Shown piece after piece: positions 28,237 through 39,542 of a DNA stretch of 64,000 nt (position 1 is its first letter; the number at the start of each line of letters is the position of its first letter). A model generated the notes under the pieces. The model made no database searches, had not been told where the DNA came from, and saw only the letters and a list, made by a program, of their open reading frames with translations. This DNA comes from Bordetella holmesii ATCC 51541 (GTDB lineage: Bacteria; Pseudomonadota; Gammaproteobacteria; Burkholderiales; Burkholderiaceae_B). The stretch is taken from positions 2,170,001 to 2,234,000 of the forward strand of contig CP007494.1 in the NCBI GenBank assembly GCA_000612485.1, in the 5' to 3' direction. Position numbers and translations under genes: made by a program.

Positions 28237-28246
28237 AGGAGCGGCG

Positions 28247-29892
28247 TTACATGCCGTTGTAGACCGGCCCTTCACCGCCCTGCGGTGCAACCCAGACGAT
28301 ATTCTGTTTGGGATCCTTGATGTCGCAGGTCTTGCAGTGCACGCAGTTCTGCGCGTTGATCTGCAAGCGATCGGCGCCGTGATCATCCTTGATGAACTCG
28401 TACACCCCGCCGGACAGTAACGCGCCTCCGGACCGCCGTAGGTGGCCAGGTTGACCTCCACCGGGATGTCCGGGTTCTTTAGCGTCAGATGGATGGGCTG
28501 GTTTTCTTCATGATTGGTGTTGGAAATGAACACCGAGCTGAGACGATCGAATGTCAGCTTGCCATCCGGCTTTGGATAGTCGATGCGCGCGCATTGCGAG
28601 GCCGGCTGCAACGCCTGGTGATCCGGCTTGTCGTTGCGCAGGCTCCAGGGCATCTTGCCCTTGAGCAGCCACTGCTCGATACCCGTCATGAAGGTGCCGA
28701 CGCTGCGTCCCTTCTTGAACCACTGTTTGAAATTGCGTGCTTTGTTGAGCTCTGTGTGCAGCCAGGACGATTCGAATGCCTCCGGATAGGCGGAGAGCTC
28801 GTCGCCACGGCGATCGGCCACGATGGCGTCGAATGCCGCTTCGGCGGCCAGTTTGCCGGATTTGATGGCCGCGTGGCTGCCCTTGATGCGCGACGCATTC
28901 AGGAACCCGGCATCACAGCCGATGAGCGCGCCACCAGGGAACACCAGTTTCGGCAGCGACATGAGGCCGCCGGCCGTGATGGCCCGCGCCCCATAGGCGA
29001 TGCGCTTGCCGCCTTCGAACGTGCCACGGATGGCCGGGTGGGTTTTGTAACGTTGGAATTCTTCGAAGGGAGACAGCCAGGGATTGGCGTAGTCCAGGCC
29101 TACGATCAGGCCCACCACGACGATGTTGTTGTCCAGGTGGTAAAGGAAAGAGCCGCCATACGTGTCGGAGTCCAGCGGCCAGCCGGCGGTGTGCACCACC
29201 AAGCCGGGGCGGGACTGGGCCGGATCGACTTCCCACATTTCTTTGACGCCGATGCCGTAGGCCTGTGCGTTACGGCCTTCGGCCAGCTTGAAGCGTTCGG
29301 TCAGTTGGCGGCCAAGTTGCCCCCGCGCGCCTTCGGCAAACAGCGTGTAGCGCGCCAGCAATTCCATACCGGGCTGGTAGTGGTCGGTGTGCGAGCCGTC
29401 GCGGGCCACGCCCATGTCACCGGTGGCTACGCCACGCACGGCGCCATTGTCGTCGTAAAGCACCTCGACCGCGGCAAAACCGGGGAAAATGTCCACGCCC
29501 AGGGCTTCGGCCTGTTCGCCCAGCCATTTGGTCACTTCGCCCAGACGGACGATGTAATTGCCCTTGTTGTGAAAACAGGCTGGCAGCAGCCATTCCGGCG
29601 TACTGCGCGCCCCTTTGTCAGACAAGAATAGAAACTTGTCCTGCGTGACCGGCACATTCAGCGGAGCGCCTTTTTCTTTCCAGTCGGGGATCAGCTCATT
29701 CAGGGCGATCGGGTCCATGACCGCACCGGACAGGATATGGGCACCGATTTCGGAGCCCTTTTCCAGCACACAAACACTGATCTCGTGGTTCTTCTCGGCT
29801 GCCAGTTGTTTCAGGCGGATGGCGCTGGCGAGGCCGGCGGGGCCACCGCCCACCACAACCACGTCATATTCCATCGACTCGCGTTCGGACAT
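28247..29892 (-). pseudogene. Electron-transfer flavoprotein-ubiquinone oxidoreductase, frameshifted
   Basis: ETF-QO moves electrons from ETF to ubiquinone at the inner membrane. The N-terminal FAD site is VVVGGGPAGLASAIRLKQ. The frame is good to [11 protein letters not shown], where the C run at 28405-28408 has 4 bases instead of the 5 needed. The next frame then carries the expected iron-sulfur end, [16 protein letters not shown], and stops at 28247. A 549-codon gene is thus one base short. As read, the protein loses its 4Fe-4S cluster domain and continues into the epimerase frame (842 codons). A sequencing error cannot be excluded. Confidence 0.85.
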
Positions 29893-30024
29893 TTGTAAAG
29901 CTCCCCTTATTCCAGTCCCACTGTCGCAGGAAGTATCATCATTGATCCGTCGATTGTATTGCAGCTAGCGTCGAGCCGCCGCAGTGCACGGATCGGGACG
30001 GGAAATGCATCTCAGGAGTGAGTT

Positions 30025-30471
30025 TTGAATCGCGAGACAACCGAAGGCACGCTGATTGCAGAAGGTGCCTGGCATCAGATCGATTTGCCCCTGCGCTGGG
30101 GCGACATGGATGCCCTGAACCATTTGAACAATACGATTTACTTCCGGGTGATGGAGGAGGCGCGAATCTCCATTTTGCTGCAGGCAGGCCTGAAACTGCC
30201 CGATAGCGAAGGCCCCATTCTGGCCCACGCCTCGTGTGATTTCATCAAGCCCTTTGGCTACCCGGCCACCGTGCGGGTGACGCATCGCCTGGTGCGCCTG
30301 GGCCGCTCGAGCATGGAGCTTGACCTTACGCTGGAGAAGGTCGGCGATAGCAGTGGGCCCTACGCGCGCGGGCGAAACGTGCTGGTATGGATGGATTACG
30401 TGGCCAATTGCTCCAAGGCCTGGCCGGCGGATGTGCTGGCGCGGCTGGGGGCGCAGTTCACCGCGGCCTGA
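30025..30471 (+). CDS. Acyl-CoA thioesterase (4HBT hotdog family)
   Basis: 148 residues. The start is TTG 30025, supported by AGGAG about 6 bases upstream; no good ATG exists earlier. The hotdog-fold signature is LRWGDMDALNHLNNTIYFRV with MEEARI, the aspartate being the catalytic residue of YbgC-type enzymes. It would release free acids from CoA esters. It diverges from ETF-QO across 132 bp and precedes the CoA-transferase genes. Confidence 0.88.
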   Translation: MNRETTEGTLIAEGAWHQIDLPLRWGDMDALNHLNNTIYFRVMEEARISILLQAGLKLPDSEGPILAHASCDFIKPFGYPATVRVTHRLVRLGRSSMELDLTLEKVGDSSGPYARGRNVLVWMDYVANCSKAWPADVLARLGAQFTAA

Positions 30472-30585
30472 CTACAGAGCGGCCTGTGCCGCTAAAATCT
30501 GCGGCAAAGCACAAAAGAATGATGGCCGGGGGCTGTCCTCGTGGCCCGATAGCCGATCTGAGGATCTCAACAAGGAGCTGGAGCA

Positions 30586-31284
30586 ATGGACAAGGTTTAT
30601 GCAAGCGCCACCGAGGCGCTGGCAGGCATCGTCAAAGACGGGCAGATGATAGCGGTGGGGGGCTTTGGCCTTTGCGGCATCCCCGAGGCATTGATTGCGG
30701 CGCTGCGTGACTCAGGCGTCAAGGATCTGACCTGCGTGAGCAATAACGCGGGCGTCGATGGGTTCGGCCTGGGCCAGTTACTCAATACGCGTCAGGTGCG
30801 CAAGATGATCGCCTCTTACGTCGGCGAGAACAAGGAGTTCGAGCGCCAATACCTGTCCGGCGAGCTGGAGCTTGAATTCACCCCCCAGGGCACGTTGGCC
30901 GAGAAGCTGCGTGCCGGTGGAGCGGGCATCCCCGCGTTTTTCACGCGTACCGGCGTGGGCACCATCGTTGCCGACGGCAAGGAATTGCGCGAGTTCGATG
31001 GTCAGCAGTACGTGATGGAGCGCTCCCTGGCACCCGACGTGTCCTTGGTCAAGGCTCATATCGCCGACCGTAGCGGCAATCTGGTGTTCCGCAAGACGGC
31101 GCGCAACTTCAATCCCAATGTCGCCATGGCCGGCAAGATCACGGTGGTCGAAGTCGAACAGATCGTCGATACCGGCAGCCTGGATCCCGACCAGATTCAT
31201 CTGCCTGGCATCTACGTGCATCGGATCGTGCTCAACGCCACTCCGGAAAAACGCATCGAACAACGCACCACCCGCCCGGCCTAA
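30586..31284 (+). CDS. scoA: 3-oxoacid CoA-transferase subunit A
   Basis: 232 residues of the alpha half of a succinyl-CoA:3-ketoacid transferase. It has the CoA-binding [15 protein letters not shown], the segment [15 protein letters not shown], and [19 protein letters not shown] with [11 protein letters not shown] near the end, as in ScoA. It pairs with subunit B 12 bp downstream. The pair activates acetoacetate with succinyl-CoA. GGAGC precedes ATG 30586. Confidence 0.94.
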   Translation: MDKVYASATEALAGIVKDGQMIAVGGFGLCGIPEALIAALRDSGVKDLTCVSNNAGVDGFGLGQLLNTRQVRKMIASYVGENKEFERQYLSGELELEFTPQGTLAEKLRAGGAGIPAFFTRTGVGTIVADGKELREFDGQQYVMERSLAPDVSLVKAHIADRSGNLVFRKTARNFNPNVAMAGKITVVEVEQIVDTGSLDPDQIHLPGIYVHRIVLNATPEKRIEQRTTRPA

Positions 31285-31296
31285 GGAGACGACGAC

Positions 31297-31950
31297 ATGG
31301 CATGGTCCCGCGATGAAATGGCCGCTCGCGCCGCGCGCGAGCTGCAAGACGGTTTTTACGTAAATTTGGGTATCGGCTTGCCGACCCTGGTTGCCAATCA
31401 TGTGCCCAAGGGGGTGGAGGTCTGGCTGCAATCTGAAAACGGCCTGCTGGGCATTGGCCCCTTTCCGACCGACGATGAGGTCGATCCCGATCTGATCAAT
31501 GCTGGTAAACAGACCGTGACGACGCTGCCTGGCTCGTCCATCTTCTCGTCGGCGGATTCGTTCGCCATGATCCGTGGCGGCAAGATCAATCTGGCCATCC
31601 TGGGGGCGATGCAGGTCTCCGAGAAGGGCGATCTGGCTAATTGGATGATTCCCGGCAAGATGGTCAAGGGCATGGGCGGCGCCATGGATCTGGTGGCTGG
31701 GGTGGGCCGCGTGGTGGTTCTGATGGAACACGTGGCCAAGAAAAAGGACGGCAGCGAGGACATCAAGCTGCTGCCCGAGTGCACGCTGCCGCTGACCGGT
31801 GTGGGTGTGGTCAATCTCATCATCACCGACCTGGGCGTGATGGAAGTCACTCCGGCAGGCCTGAAACTGCTCGAAGTGGCGCCGGGCGTGACGGTCGCCG
31901 AGGTGCAAGCCAAGACGCAGGCCAAGCTGGACGTCTCCGCCATTCGCTGA
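31297..31950 (+). CDS. scoB: 3-oxoacid CoA-transferase subunit B
   Basis: 217 residues of the beta half. The catalytic glutamate is in [13 protein letters not shown], where the CoA thioester forms. [20 protein letters not shown] and [19 protein letters not shown] are family motifs. AAGGAGA precedes ATG 31297. It ends with an intrinsic terminator, so scoAB is a two-gene unit. Confidence 0.95.
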   Translation: MAWSRDEMAARAARELQDGFYVNLGIGLPTLVANHVPKGVEVWLQSENGLLGIGPFPTDDEVDPDLINAGKQTVTTLPGSSIFSSADSFAMIRGGKINLAILGAMQVSEKGDLANWMIPGKMVKGMGGAMDLVAGVGRVVVLMEHVAKKKDGSEDIKLLPECTLPLTGVGVVNLIITDLGVMEVTPAGLKLLEVAPGVTVAEVQAKTQAKLDVSAIR

Positions 31951-31967
31951 GTGTCGCCGGTGCCGAA

Positions 31968-31996
31968 CCCTGTCCGTTGACGCGGGCAGGGTTTTT
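31968..31996 (+). terminator. scoAB terminator
   Basis: CCCTGTCCG (31968-31976) pairs with CGGGCAGGG (31983-31991) and is followed by 5 T. Confidence 0.85.
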
Positions 31997-32061
31997 CTTT
32001 GGATCAATAACCTTTGCGATCTAATGGTTATTTGTTTGAGGCGAGGGTAATCCCTAAATAT

Positions 32062-32075
32062 GAAAATTTATTTTC
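32062..32075 (+). promoter_or_regulatory. Possible RpiR operator
   Basis: GAAAAT-TT-ATTTTC is a perfect palindrome in the AT-rich 155 bp before the RpiR gene. RpiR-type regulators often bind such GAAA/TTTC repeats near their own promoter. Confidence 0.4.
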
Positions 32076-32150
32076 TTTTCTAAAATGCTCAGGTAAACAA
32101 ATTTACATTTTCCGCCGCGCGGCAAGCCCATTCCTGTAAGAATTCCTTCG

Positions 32151-33035
32151 ATGTCCAAGGCCGCCGCTTCCATCGCTGACCGCATCGCGCGGGCTCAGCC
32201 CAGTTTCAGCCGCACACAGCACCGCATGGCCGATTACGTGCTGGCGCATCCGTTCCGGGTCGCCACCATGACCATCGACGAGTTCGCCGCGGCCGCGGGC
32301 GTATCGGTGGCCACCGCCAACCGGTTTGCGCGGGCGCTCGACCTGCCGGGTTATCCGCAGTTCCGCGCCGAGTTGGCGCGGGGCTTTGAGGCCGCGCTGG
32401 AGCCGGTCGAAAAATTGCGGCTGGAACTGGCTCATTCGGCCAGCGCGGTGCAGATTTTTGCGGCCACTCTCCAGGAAGATATCCAGAACGCTCAGCGTAC
32501 GCTGCAAAGTCTGGACGAGAGCGCCTGTGAACGCGCGGTGATCTCCATTCTCCAGGCCGAGCGAGTATTTATCATCGGCTTTGGCGCCAGTGGTTACTTG
32601 GCTGGTCTGCTGCAACGTGGCCTGTGCATGCATGTGCACTCGGTGGAATCGCTGGCCGGCCCGGGTGGGGTGTCGCACGCGGCGCGCCAGATGTCCCGCA
32701 TGACCGAGCGCGATCTGGTCATTGCCATTGCGTACCCGCGCTATCTGGCCGACACCGTCACACTGGCGCGCGCGGCACAGCAGGCCGGGGTTCCGGTACT
32801 GGTGCTGACGGATCGCCCGACCTCGCCGCTGGCGCCCTGTGCCACGGTGGCCCTTTACGCGCCCAGTGCGCGGCAATTCTCTTCCAATGCGGAAACCGCG
32901 GCGCTGGGCTTGATCGAAGCCCTGTCGGCCGCCGTGGCGCATCGTGCCAAAGATTCGATAGAAGCGGCCGTGGGTGTGACGCAGTCCGTCATGCCCTGGC
33001 TGATCCATGGTGTAGCTGGAACTGGAAAACGATGA
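32151..33035 (+). CDS. MurR/RpiR-family transcriptional regulator
   Basis: 294 residues. The N-terminal helix-turn-helix of the RpiR type is seen as MTIDEFAAAAGVSVATANRF with ARALDLPGYPQFR. The C-terminal SIS domain (about 130-260) contains RVFIIGFGASGYLAGLLQRG and DLVIAIAYPRYLADTVTLA. SIS domains usually sense phosphosugars, for MurR N-acetylmuramic acid 6-phosphate. Its stop overlaps the iaaA start, so it is the first gene of the peptide cluster and its probable regulator. Confidence 0.9.
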   Translation: MSKAAASIADRIARAQPSFSRTQHRMADYVLAHPFRVATMTIDEFAAAAGVSVATANRFARALDLPGYPQFRAELARGFEAALEPVEKLRLELAHSASAVQIFAATLQEDIQNAQRTLQSLDESACERAVISILQAERVFIIGFGASGYLAGLLQRGLCMHVHSVESLAGPGGVSHAARQMSRMTERDLVIAIAYPRYLADTVTLARAAQQAGVPVLVLTDRPTSPLAPCATVALYAPSARQFSSNAETAALGLIEALSAAVAHRAKDSIEAAVGVTQSVMPWLIHGVAGTGKR

Positions 33036-34012
33036 TTACCCCCGTTATCGCAATACATGGCGGGGCCGGCGCGATGTCGCGCGCGGCCATGTCGCCTGAG
33101 AAAGAGCAGGAATATCTGCAGGCGCTGCGCGCCATCGTGCAGGCCGGCCAGGCCGTGCTGGCCAAGGGTGGTTGTGCTCTGGATGCCGTGACCGAAGCCG
33201 TTCGCCTGCTCGAAGATTGCCCCTTGTTCAATGCCGGCCACGGTGCGGTGTTCACCAGCGCCGGCACGCACGAACTGGACGCGTCCATCATGGACGGCGC
33301 CACACTGCGCTCGGGCGCCATTGCCAATGTCGATTGCGTGCGCAACCCCGTGCTGGCTGCCCGCCGCGTCATGGAAAACAGCAAGCATGTTTTCTTTGTG
33401 GGGCAGGGCGCAGCCGATTTTGCGGGTGCTGAAGGCCTGGAACTGGTCGACCCCTCGTATTTCTCGACGGAAGCACGCCGCGAGCAACTGCAGCGCGTTC
33501 AGCGCGAAACGCCCGAGGCCGCGGTTCTGGACCATGACGGCCAGGCCATGGTGGCACGGGGCCAGCCTGCACCCGCCGATCCGCTGGATTCGGATCGCAA
33601 GTTCGGGACTGTGGGCGCGGTAGCCGTGGATGCCCAGGGGAATCTGGCTGCGGCGACCTCTACCGGCGGGATCACCAATAAACAGGTGGGCCGCGTGGGC
33701 GACGCTGCGCTGATCGGGGCAGGGTGCTACGCCAACAATCGCAGTTGCGCCGTCTCCACCACGGGCACCGGCGAAATGTTCATCCGCATGGTTGCTGCCT
33801 ATGACGTGTCGGCCCAGATGGAGTATCTCGGTGCCACGCTGCAGGATGCTGCCAACCGTGTCGTGCAGGAAAAGCTGCCCACCATCGGGGGCAAGGGCGG
33901 ATTGATCGCCGTGGACGGGCAGGGCAATGTTGCGCTGCCCTTCAATACCGAAGGCATGTATCGCGGCTACGGCCGGGTGGGCGAGGACGCTGTCGTCGCC
34001 ATTTACCGATGA
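33032..34012 (+). CDS. iaaA: Isoaspartyl peptidase/L-asparaginase
   Basis: 326 residues from ATG 33032, which overlaps the regulator stop. It is an N-terminal nucleophile hydrolase that self-cleaves into two subunits; the nucleophilic threonine is in [11 protein letters not shown]. Other motifs are [25 protein letters not shown] and [13 protein letters not shown]. It hydrolyses beta-aspartyl dipeptides from damaged proteins. In E. coli iaaA also precedes gsiABCD. Confidence 0.94.
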   Translation: MITPVIAIHGGAGAMSRAAMSPEKEQEYLQALRAIVQAGQAVLAKGGCALDAVTEAVRLLEDCPLFNAGHGAVFTSAGTHELDASIMDGATLRSGAIANVDCVRNPVLAARRVMENSKHVFFVGQGAADFAGAEGLELVDPSYFSTEARREQLQRVQRETPEAAVLDHDGQAMVARGQPAPADPLDSDRKFGTVGAVAVDAQGNLAAATSTGGITNKQVGRVGDAALIGAGCYANNRSCAVSTTGTGEMFIRMVAAYDVSAQMEYLGATLQDAANRVVQEKLPTIGGKGGLIAVDGQGNVALPFNTEGMYRGYGRVGEDAVVAIYR

Positions 34013-34049
34013 TGCCTGCGTCATCGAGCATTTAGGAACGGAATTCAAT

Positions 34050-35930
34050 ATGGTTGATCGCGCTCAGACGCTGGCGCTGCCGGAAAATCGCGTGGTTCAG
34101 GTCGAAGACCTGACCGTGCGTTTCGTGACATCCGAAAGGACGGTCGAAGCGGTACGCAATCTGTCTTTCCATGTCGATCGTGGGGAGACCCTGGCTATCG
34201 TCGGAGAGTCCGGGTCTGGAAAATCCGTGACGTCGCTGTCGCTGATGCGCCTGATCGAGCATGGTGGCGGCCGGATCGCCCAGGGCAGCATGGCGCTGCG
34301 GCGGCGTAATGGTTCCATCGTCGATCTGACGCGCGCATCGTCGCGCACCATGCGCAGTGTCCGTGGCGCCGATATGGCAATGATCTTTCAGGAGCCCATG
34401 ACGTCGTTGAACCCGGTGTTCACGGCGGGCGATCAGATCGCCGAGACCATACGTTTGCATCAGGGCAAGGATGCGGCTGCCGCACGCGCCGAAGCCTTGC
34501 GCATGCTCGAGCAGGTCCGTATTCCGGAAGCGAAGTCGGTGCTCGACCGTTATCCTCACCAGTTGTCAGGCGGCATGCGGCAGCGGGTGATGATCGCCAT
34601 GGCGCTGGCCTGCAAGCCGGCCCTGTTGATCGCCGATGAGCCCACCACGGCACTAGACGTCACCATCCAGGCGCAGATTCTGCAACTGATTCGTCAGTTG
34701 CAGGATGAAATGCATATGGGGGTGGTATTCATCACGCACGATATGGGAGTGGTGGCCGAGGTCGCCGATCGCGTGCTGGTGATGTACCGCGGCGACAGCG
34801 TCGAGCAGGGCCCGTCCGAGCAGATTTTCGCGGCTCCGCGTCATCATTACACCCAGGCATTGTTGTCTGCCGTGCCGCGTCTGGGATCCATGCAGGGCAC
34901 CGACCTCCCGGCCCGCTTCCCACTGTTGCAGCTCAATGGCCGCGAGCAGCCCGAGGCTGAAGAAGGCAGCGCCGGGCGGGCTCCGCGCCTCGATCAGGGG
35001 CCCGTGCTCAGCGTGCGCAATCTGGTGACGCGCTTCGATCTGCGCGGCGGTATCTTCAGCCGGGTCCAGCGGCGGGTTCACGCCGTCGAGAAGATCAGCT
35101 TCGACCTGTATCCCGGCGAGACCTTGTCACTGGTCGGAGAATCGGGTTGCGGAAAGTCGACGACCGGGCGCTCTCTGTTGCGCTTGGTCGACAGCCATAG
35201 TGGCGAAATCCTCTTTGGCGGGCGCGACATCGTCAAGATCAAGAACGCCGAGCTGCAGTCGCTGCGGCGTGACATCCAGTTTGTGTTCCAGGACCCGTTT
35301 GCGTCGCTGGATCCACGCGTGACCGTGGGGTTCTCCATCATGGAGCCTCTGCTGGTGCATGGCGTAGCGTCGGGGCGTGCCGCCGAAGATCGGGTGGCCG
35401 AACTGCTCGAGCGCGTGGGGCTGCCTGCCGAGATGGCGCAGCGCTATCCGCACGAGTTCTCCGGCGGGCAGCGGCAACGGATCTGCATCGCGCGTGCACT
35501 GGCGCTCAATCCCAAGGTCGTCGTCGCCGATGAGTCGGTGTCCGCGCTGGATGTTTCCATTCAGGCGCAGATCGTCAACCTGCTCATCGATCTGCAGCGT
35601 GATCTCGGCGTATCTTTCCTGTTCATTTCGCACGATATGGCCGTGGTCGAGCGCATCAGCCACCGTGTCGCCGTGATGTATCTGGGGCAGATCGTAGAGA
35701 TCGGGCCGCGACGCGAGATCTTCGAGAATCCCCAGCATCCGTACACCAAGAAACTCATGTCGGCGGTTCCTATCGCCGATCCGGCGCGTCGCCATATCGA
35801 ACGCGCCTTGCTGTCTGAAGACATCCCCAGCCCGATCCGCAAGGTGGGCGATGAGCCCGTCATTCAACCCCTGGTGCAAGTCTCCCCGGGGCATTTCGTC
35901 GCGCGCCATGCGGTAGGTGGCGCGTATTGA
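34050..35930 (+). CDS. gsiA: Glutathione/peptide ABC transporter ATPase GsiA
   Basis: 626 residues with two ATPase halves in one chain. The first has Walker A GESGSGKS and signature LSGGMRQRV; the second, from about residue 310, has GESGCGKS and FSGGQRQRI. Oligopeptide-type C-terminal extensions follow each ([28 protein letters not shown]). Start ATG 34050 follows TTAGGAACGG; an in-frame ATG further upstream lies inside iaaA. It energises the permease formed by GsiC and GsiD. Confidence 0.93.
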   Translation: MVDRAQTLALPENRVVQVEDLTVRFVTSERTVEAVRNLSFHVDRGETLAIVGESGSGKSVTSLSLMRLIEHGGGRIAQGSMALRRRNGSIVDLTRASSRTMRSVRGADMAMIFQEPMTSLNPVFTAGDQIAETIRLHQGKDAAAARAEALRMLEQVRIPEAKSVLDRYPHQLSGGMRQRVMIAMALACKPALLIADEPTTALDVTIQAQILQLIRQLQDEMHMGVVFITHDMGVVAEVADRVLVMYRGDSVEQGPSEQIFAAPRHHYTQALLSAVPRLGSMQGTDLPARFPLLQLNGREQPEAEEGSAGRAPRLDQGPVLSVRNLVTRFDLRGGIFSRVQRRVHAVEKISFDLYPGETLSLVGESGCGKSTTGRSLLRLVDSHSGEILFGGRDIVKIKNAELQSLRRDIQFVFQDPFASLDPRVTVGFSIMEPLLVHGVASGRAAEDRVAELLERVGLPAEMAQRYPHEFSGGQRQRICIARALALNPKVVVADESVSALDVSIQAQIVNLLIDLQRDLGVSFLFISHDMAVVERISHRVAVMYLGQIVEIGPRREIFENPQHPYTKKLMSAVPIADPARRHIERALLSEDIPSPIRKVGDEPVIQPLVQVSPGHFVARHAVGGAY

Positions 35931-36004
35931 TGTTGTGGTCGGCGCTTGGTCGCCGTCCTGTTTTGTCCAACAAGCCGTCTCTCCTTTCTGATCCAGGAGT
36001 TGCA

Positions 36005-37558
36005 ATGAACAAAGTACTGCACCCCACCAAACTCATGGCCGCCGCCGCGCTGGCTTTCGGTGTGCTCGCCTCGCCGCTTGCGCACGCCAGCAAGGACGTG
36101 ACCTTTGCCGTTTCGATTGCGCTCGAGACGCTGGACCCCTACAACACCAACAGCACGTTGAACCAGGCTGTGGGCAAGGCGTATTACGAAGGCCTGCTCG
36201 AGTTCGACAAGGATCTGAAGATCCAGAAAGTACTCGCCACCGACTACAGCGTCAGCGATGACGGCCTGGTCTACACGTTCAAGCTGCGCCCTGGCGTGAA
36301 ATTCCATGATGGCACCGATTTCAACGCCGAAGCCGTCAAGATCAATTTCGAACGTCCCGCCAACCCGGATAATCGTCTGTCGCGCTACATCCAGTTCAGC
36401 GTGGTCGACAAGGTCGAGGCGGTCGATCCGTTGACCGTCAAGATCACCCTGAAGAAGCCTTTCTCGGCCTTCCCCAATGCGCTGGCCCATCCGGCCGCGA
36501 TGATGATCTCGCCGGCCGCGCTGGCCAAGTACGGCAAGGAAATCGGTTTCCATCCCGTGGGCACCGGTTCCTTCGAGTTTGTGGAGTGGAAGCCCGCCGA
36601 GTACCTGAAGGTCAAGAAATTTGATGGCTATTGGAACAAGGGCAAGCCCAAGGTCGACAGCATCACTTTCCGTACGGTGACCGACAACAACACGCGCGCC
36701 GCCGTCGTGCAGACCGGTGAAGCGCAGTTCGCCTTCCCCGTGCCGTTTGAGCAGGCCGCGATTCTGGCCAAGAACGACAAGCTGGACGTGGTCGATCACA
36801 AGAACTCGATCATGGCGCGCTATATGTCCATGAACACCCAGGTCAAGCCGTTTAACGACGTACGCGTGCGCCAGGCCATCAACTACGCCATCAACAAGGA
36901 TGCGTTGGCCAAGGTCGCCTTCAATGGCTACGCCACCAAGGTCGATGGCGTCGTGCCCGCGGGCGTGGACTACGCACATAAAAATGGTGCCTGGCCTTAC
37001 GATCCCGCCAAGGCCCGTCAGTTGCTCAAGGAAGCCGGCTACGAGAACGGTTTCGAGACGACGCTTTGGTCGGCCTACAACGACGGCACGTCGGTCAAGG
37101 TGGTGCAGTTCCTGCAACAACAGTTGGCCCAGGTCGGCATCAAGACTTCGGTCGAGGTTCTGGAGTCGGGACAACGCGTGCAGCGCGTGCAGCAGGTGCA
37201 AAAACCCGAAGACGCCAAGGTCCGCCTCTACTACGCCGGCTGGTCGTCCTCCACGGGTGAGGCGGATTGGGGTCTGCGTCCACTGCTGACGACGGGGGCA
37301 TTCCCGCCGGTGCTCAACAACGTGTCTTATTACTCGAACAAGTCGGTGGATGACGGCGTGCAGGAAGCGCTGGCCACGACGGACCGCGCCAAGAAGACCG
37401 AGATCTACAGCAAGGTTCAGGACACCATCTGGAACGACGCGCCCTGGGCATTCCTGGTCACGCAGAACAATGTGTACGTCAAGTCCAAGAACCTCTCCGG
37501 CGTGTATGTCGAACCCGACACCTCGTTCTGGTTTGGCGACATCGACCTGAAGCAGTAA
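36005..37558 (+). CDS. gsiB: Peptide-binding periplasmic protein GsiB
   Basis: 517 residues. The signal peptide is [20 protein letters not shown] with cleavage near AHA-SKD. The mature part is the SBP_bac_5 fold of dipeptide, oligopeptide and glutathione receptors: [39 protein letters not shown] and [19 protein letters not shown]. The neighbours support a peptide or glutathione ligand. A glutamine-rich stretch ([10 protein letters not shown]) lies near residue 395. The stop lies in the first of three 12-bp repeats. Confidence 0.92.
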   Translation: MNKVLHPTKLMAAAALAFGVLASPLAHASKDVTFAVSIALETLDPYNTNSTLNQAVGKAYYEGLLEFDKDLKIQKVLATDYSVSDDGLVYTFKLRPGVKFHDGTDFNAEAVKINFERPANPDNRLSRYIQFSVVDKVEAVDPLTVKITLKKPFSAFPNALAHPAAMMISPAALAKYGKEIGFHPVGTGSFEFVEWKPAEYLKVKKFDGYWNKGKPKVDSITFRTVTDNNTRAAVVQTGEAQFAFPVPFEQAAILAKNDKLDVVDHKNSIMARYMSMNTQVKPFNDVRVRQAINYAINKDALAKVAFNGYATKVDGVVPAGVDYAHKNGAWPYDPAKARQLLKEAGYENGFETTLWSAYNDGTSVKVVQFLQQQLAQVGIKTSVEVLESGQRVQRVQQVQKPEDAKVRLYYAGWSSSTGEADWGLRPLLTTGAFPPVLNNVSYYSNKSVDDGVQEALATTDRAKKTEIYSKVQDTIWNDAPWAFLVTQNNVYVKSKNLSGVYVEPDTSFWFGDIDLKQ

Positions 37559-37585
37559 GCCAAGCAGTAAACCAAGCAGTAAACG
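37550..37585 (+). repeat. Three tandem 12-bp repeats at the gsiB stop
   Basis: AAGCAGTAAGCC, AAGCAGTAAACC and AAGCAGTAAACG follow one another; the first holds the TAA stop of gsiB. The copies differ at one or two bases. Probably a local slippage duplication in the gsiB-gsiC gap. Confidence 0.8.
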
Positions 37586-37631
37586 TGGCCCGGCGGGGCA
37601 TGGTGCGCCCGCCGGCGTCTCAGGAATTTCA

Positions 37632-38552
37632 ATGCTGACCTATATCGTCAAACGACTCTTGGGCATGATCCCGACGCTATTGCTCGTCGCGGTGGTCGTG
37701 TTCCTCTTTGTGCACATGCTGCCCGGTGACCCGGCGCGTCTGGCCGCGGGCCAGGAGGCGGACCAGGCCACCGTGGAGCTGGTGCGCAAAGAGCTCGGGC
37801 TGGATCTGCCTTTGCCGCAGCAGTTCGTGCGCTACTTCAGCCATATGCTCCATGGAGACCTCGGCGTTTCCTTGCGTACCAAACGGCCGGTGGCCACAGA
37901 AATCGCCGAGCGCTTCATGCCCACGCTCTGGTTGACGATCACCAGCATGATCTGGTCGGTCACCTTCGGGATGATTTTTGGCATCGTGTCGGCCGTCTGG
38001 CGCAATCGATGGCCGGATCGCTTGTTCATGACATTGGCGGTATCGGGAATCTCGTTTCCGGCTTTCGCGCTGGGGATGATGCTGATGCAGGTGTTCTCGG
38101 TCAATCTCGGATGGTTGCCCGCCGTAGGCGCATCGAGTTGGAAGCACTACATCCTGCCGTCGATCACCTTGGGTGCCGCAGTGGCGGCAGTGATGGCCCG
38201 TTTCACGCGCGCCTCCTTCGTAGAAGTCATCCAGGAGGACTTTGTACGCACGGCGCGCGCCAAAGGCCTGACCGAGCGTCGCGTGGTGATCAAGCATGCT
38301 CTGCGCAATGCCTTGATTCCGGTGGTCACCATGATGGGGTTGCAGTTTGGCTTTCTGCTGGGCGGCTCCATTGTGGTCGAGACGGTGTTCAACTGGCCCG
38401 GGCTTGGTCGCCTGCTGGTCGACGCCGTGACTCAGCGCGATTACCCGGTCATCCAAGGTCTGGTGCTGCTGTTCTCGCTGGAATTCATTCTGATCAACCT
38501 GATTGTCGACGTGCTCTACGGCGTCATCAATCCCAGTATCCGTTATAAGTGA
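37632..38552 (+). CDS. gsiC: Peptide ABC transporter permease GsiC
   Basis: 306 residues with six membrane segments, starting [20 protein letters not shown] as in DppB/GsiC permeases. The coupling (EAA) loop is seen in [20 protein letters not shown], which contacts GsiA. The [15 protein letters not shown] region is the family periplasmic loop. gsiD follows after 7 bp. Confidence 0.95.
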   Translation: MLTYIVKRLLGMIPTLLLVAVVVFLFVHMLPGDPARLAAGQEADQATVELVRKELGLDLPLPQQFVRYFSHMLHGDLGVSLRTKRPVATEIAERFMPTLWLTITSMIWSVTFGMIFGIVSAVWRNRWPDRLFMTLAVSGISFPAFALGMMLMQVFSVNLGWLPAVGASSWKHYILPSITLGAAVAAVMARFTRASFVEVIQEDFVRTARAKGLTERRVVIKHALRNALIPVVTMMGLQFGFLLGGSIVVETVFNWPGLGRLLVDAVTQRDYPVIQGLVLLFSLEFILINLIVDVLYGVINPSIRYK

Positions 38553-38559
38553 GGCGGCC

Positions 38560-39453
38560 ATGAGCAATACGACTACTGCCGCTGTTACCCCCAAGCAGAA
38601 TGACGTGCGCACGCCGCTCACCGAGTTCTGGCGCAAGTTCAAGAAGCAGAGGCTGGCCGTTGGTGCGGGCATCTTCGTGCTGATTCTGATTGCCGTGGCA
38701 ATTTTCGCCCCCTGGATCGTGCCGTACGATCCGGAGAATTTTTTCGACTATGACGCGTTGAATGCCGGGCCGTCCTGGCAGCACTGGCTGGGTGTGGATT
38801 CGCTGGGGCGCGACATCTTCAGTCGCATCCTCATGGGTGCGCGCATTTCTCTGGCTGCTGGCTTTCTGTCGGTAGCCATGGGCGCCATCGTGGGTACGTT
38901 CATGGGCCTGATGGCGGGCTACTACGAAGGCTGGTGGGAGCGCATCACCATGCGCATCTCCGATGTGCTGCTGGCGTTTCCGGGCATGCTTCTGGCCATC
39001 GGCGTGGTCGCCATTCTGGGCTCCAACATGATCAATGTCATCGTGGCCGTGGCGGTGTTCAGCGTTCCGGCATTTGCACGATTGGTGCGTGGCAACACGC
39101 TGGCCATCAAGCAGATGACCTATGTCGAGGCCGTGCGCAGTGTGGGTGCTTCGGACTGGACCATCATCATGCGGCACATTCTGCCCGGCACGATTTCTCT
39201 CATCGTGGTCTACGGCACCATGCGTGTGGGAACCTCCATCATCACTGCAGCCAGCCTGTCCTTTCTGGGCATGGGCGCGCAGCCGCCGACGCCGGAGTGG
39301 GGCGCCATGCTCAACGAAGCCCGCGCCGATATGGTGCTGGCCCCGCATGTGGCTATTTTTCCGGCGCTGGCGATTTTTCTGACCGTGTTGGCGTTCAACC
39401 TGTTGGGCGATGGCCTGCGCGACGCCCTCTATCCCAAGATCGACCGGCGCTGA
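38560..39453 (+). CDS. gsiD: Peptide ABC transporter permease GsiD
   Basis: 297 residues from ATG 38560 ([20 protein letters not shown]); an earlier ATG would lie inside gsiC. DppC/GsiD features are the single N-terminal segment, the [20 protein letters not shown] loop, and the EAA loop in [20 protein letters not shown]. It completes the transporter. A strong terminator follows. Confidence 0.95.
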   Translation: MSNTTTAAVTPKQNDVRTPLTEFWRKFKKQRLAVGAGIFVLILIAVAIFAPWIVPYDPENFFDYDALNAGPSWQHWLGVDSLGRDIFSRILMGARISLAAGFLSVAMGAIVGTFMGLMAGYYEGWWERITMRISDVLLAFPGMLLAIGVVAILGSNMINVIVAVAVFSVPAFARLVRGNTLAIKQMTYVEAVRSVGASDWTIIMRHILPGTISLIVVYGTMRVGTSIITAASLSFLGMGAQPPTPEWGAMLNEARADMVLAPHVAIFPALAIFLTVLAFNLLGDGLRDALYPKIDRR

Positions 39454-39474
39454 GCGCGCCGCGAGAAAAACGGC

Positions 39475-39504
39475 AAGGGCGCGGCGCAAGCCGTGCCCTT
39501 TTTT
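39475..39504 (+). terminator. Strong terminator between gsiD and the peptidase genes
   Basis: AAGGGCGCGGC (39475-39485) pairs with GCCGTGCCCTT (39490-39500) around a GCAA loop, followed by T to 39504. It divides the cluster into an upstream transport part and a downstream peptidase part. Confidence 0.88.
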
Positions 39505-39542
39505 CCTGAGATTCCGAGGGAGACCGCACTGGCGGCAACATC

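Noticed and set aside
27364..29892. An 842-codon frame that looks like an oxidoreductase-epimerase fusion
   Set aside because: The linker after CPAG is out of frame: the true iron-sulfur end is found in the next frame, and a terminator and a good start codon separate the two genes.
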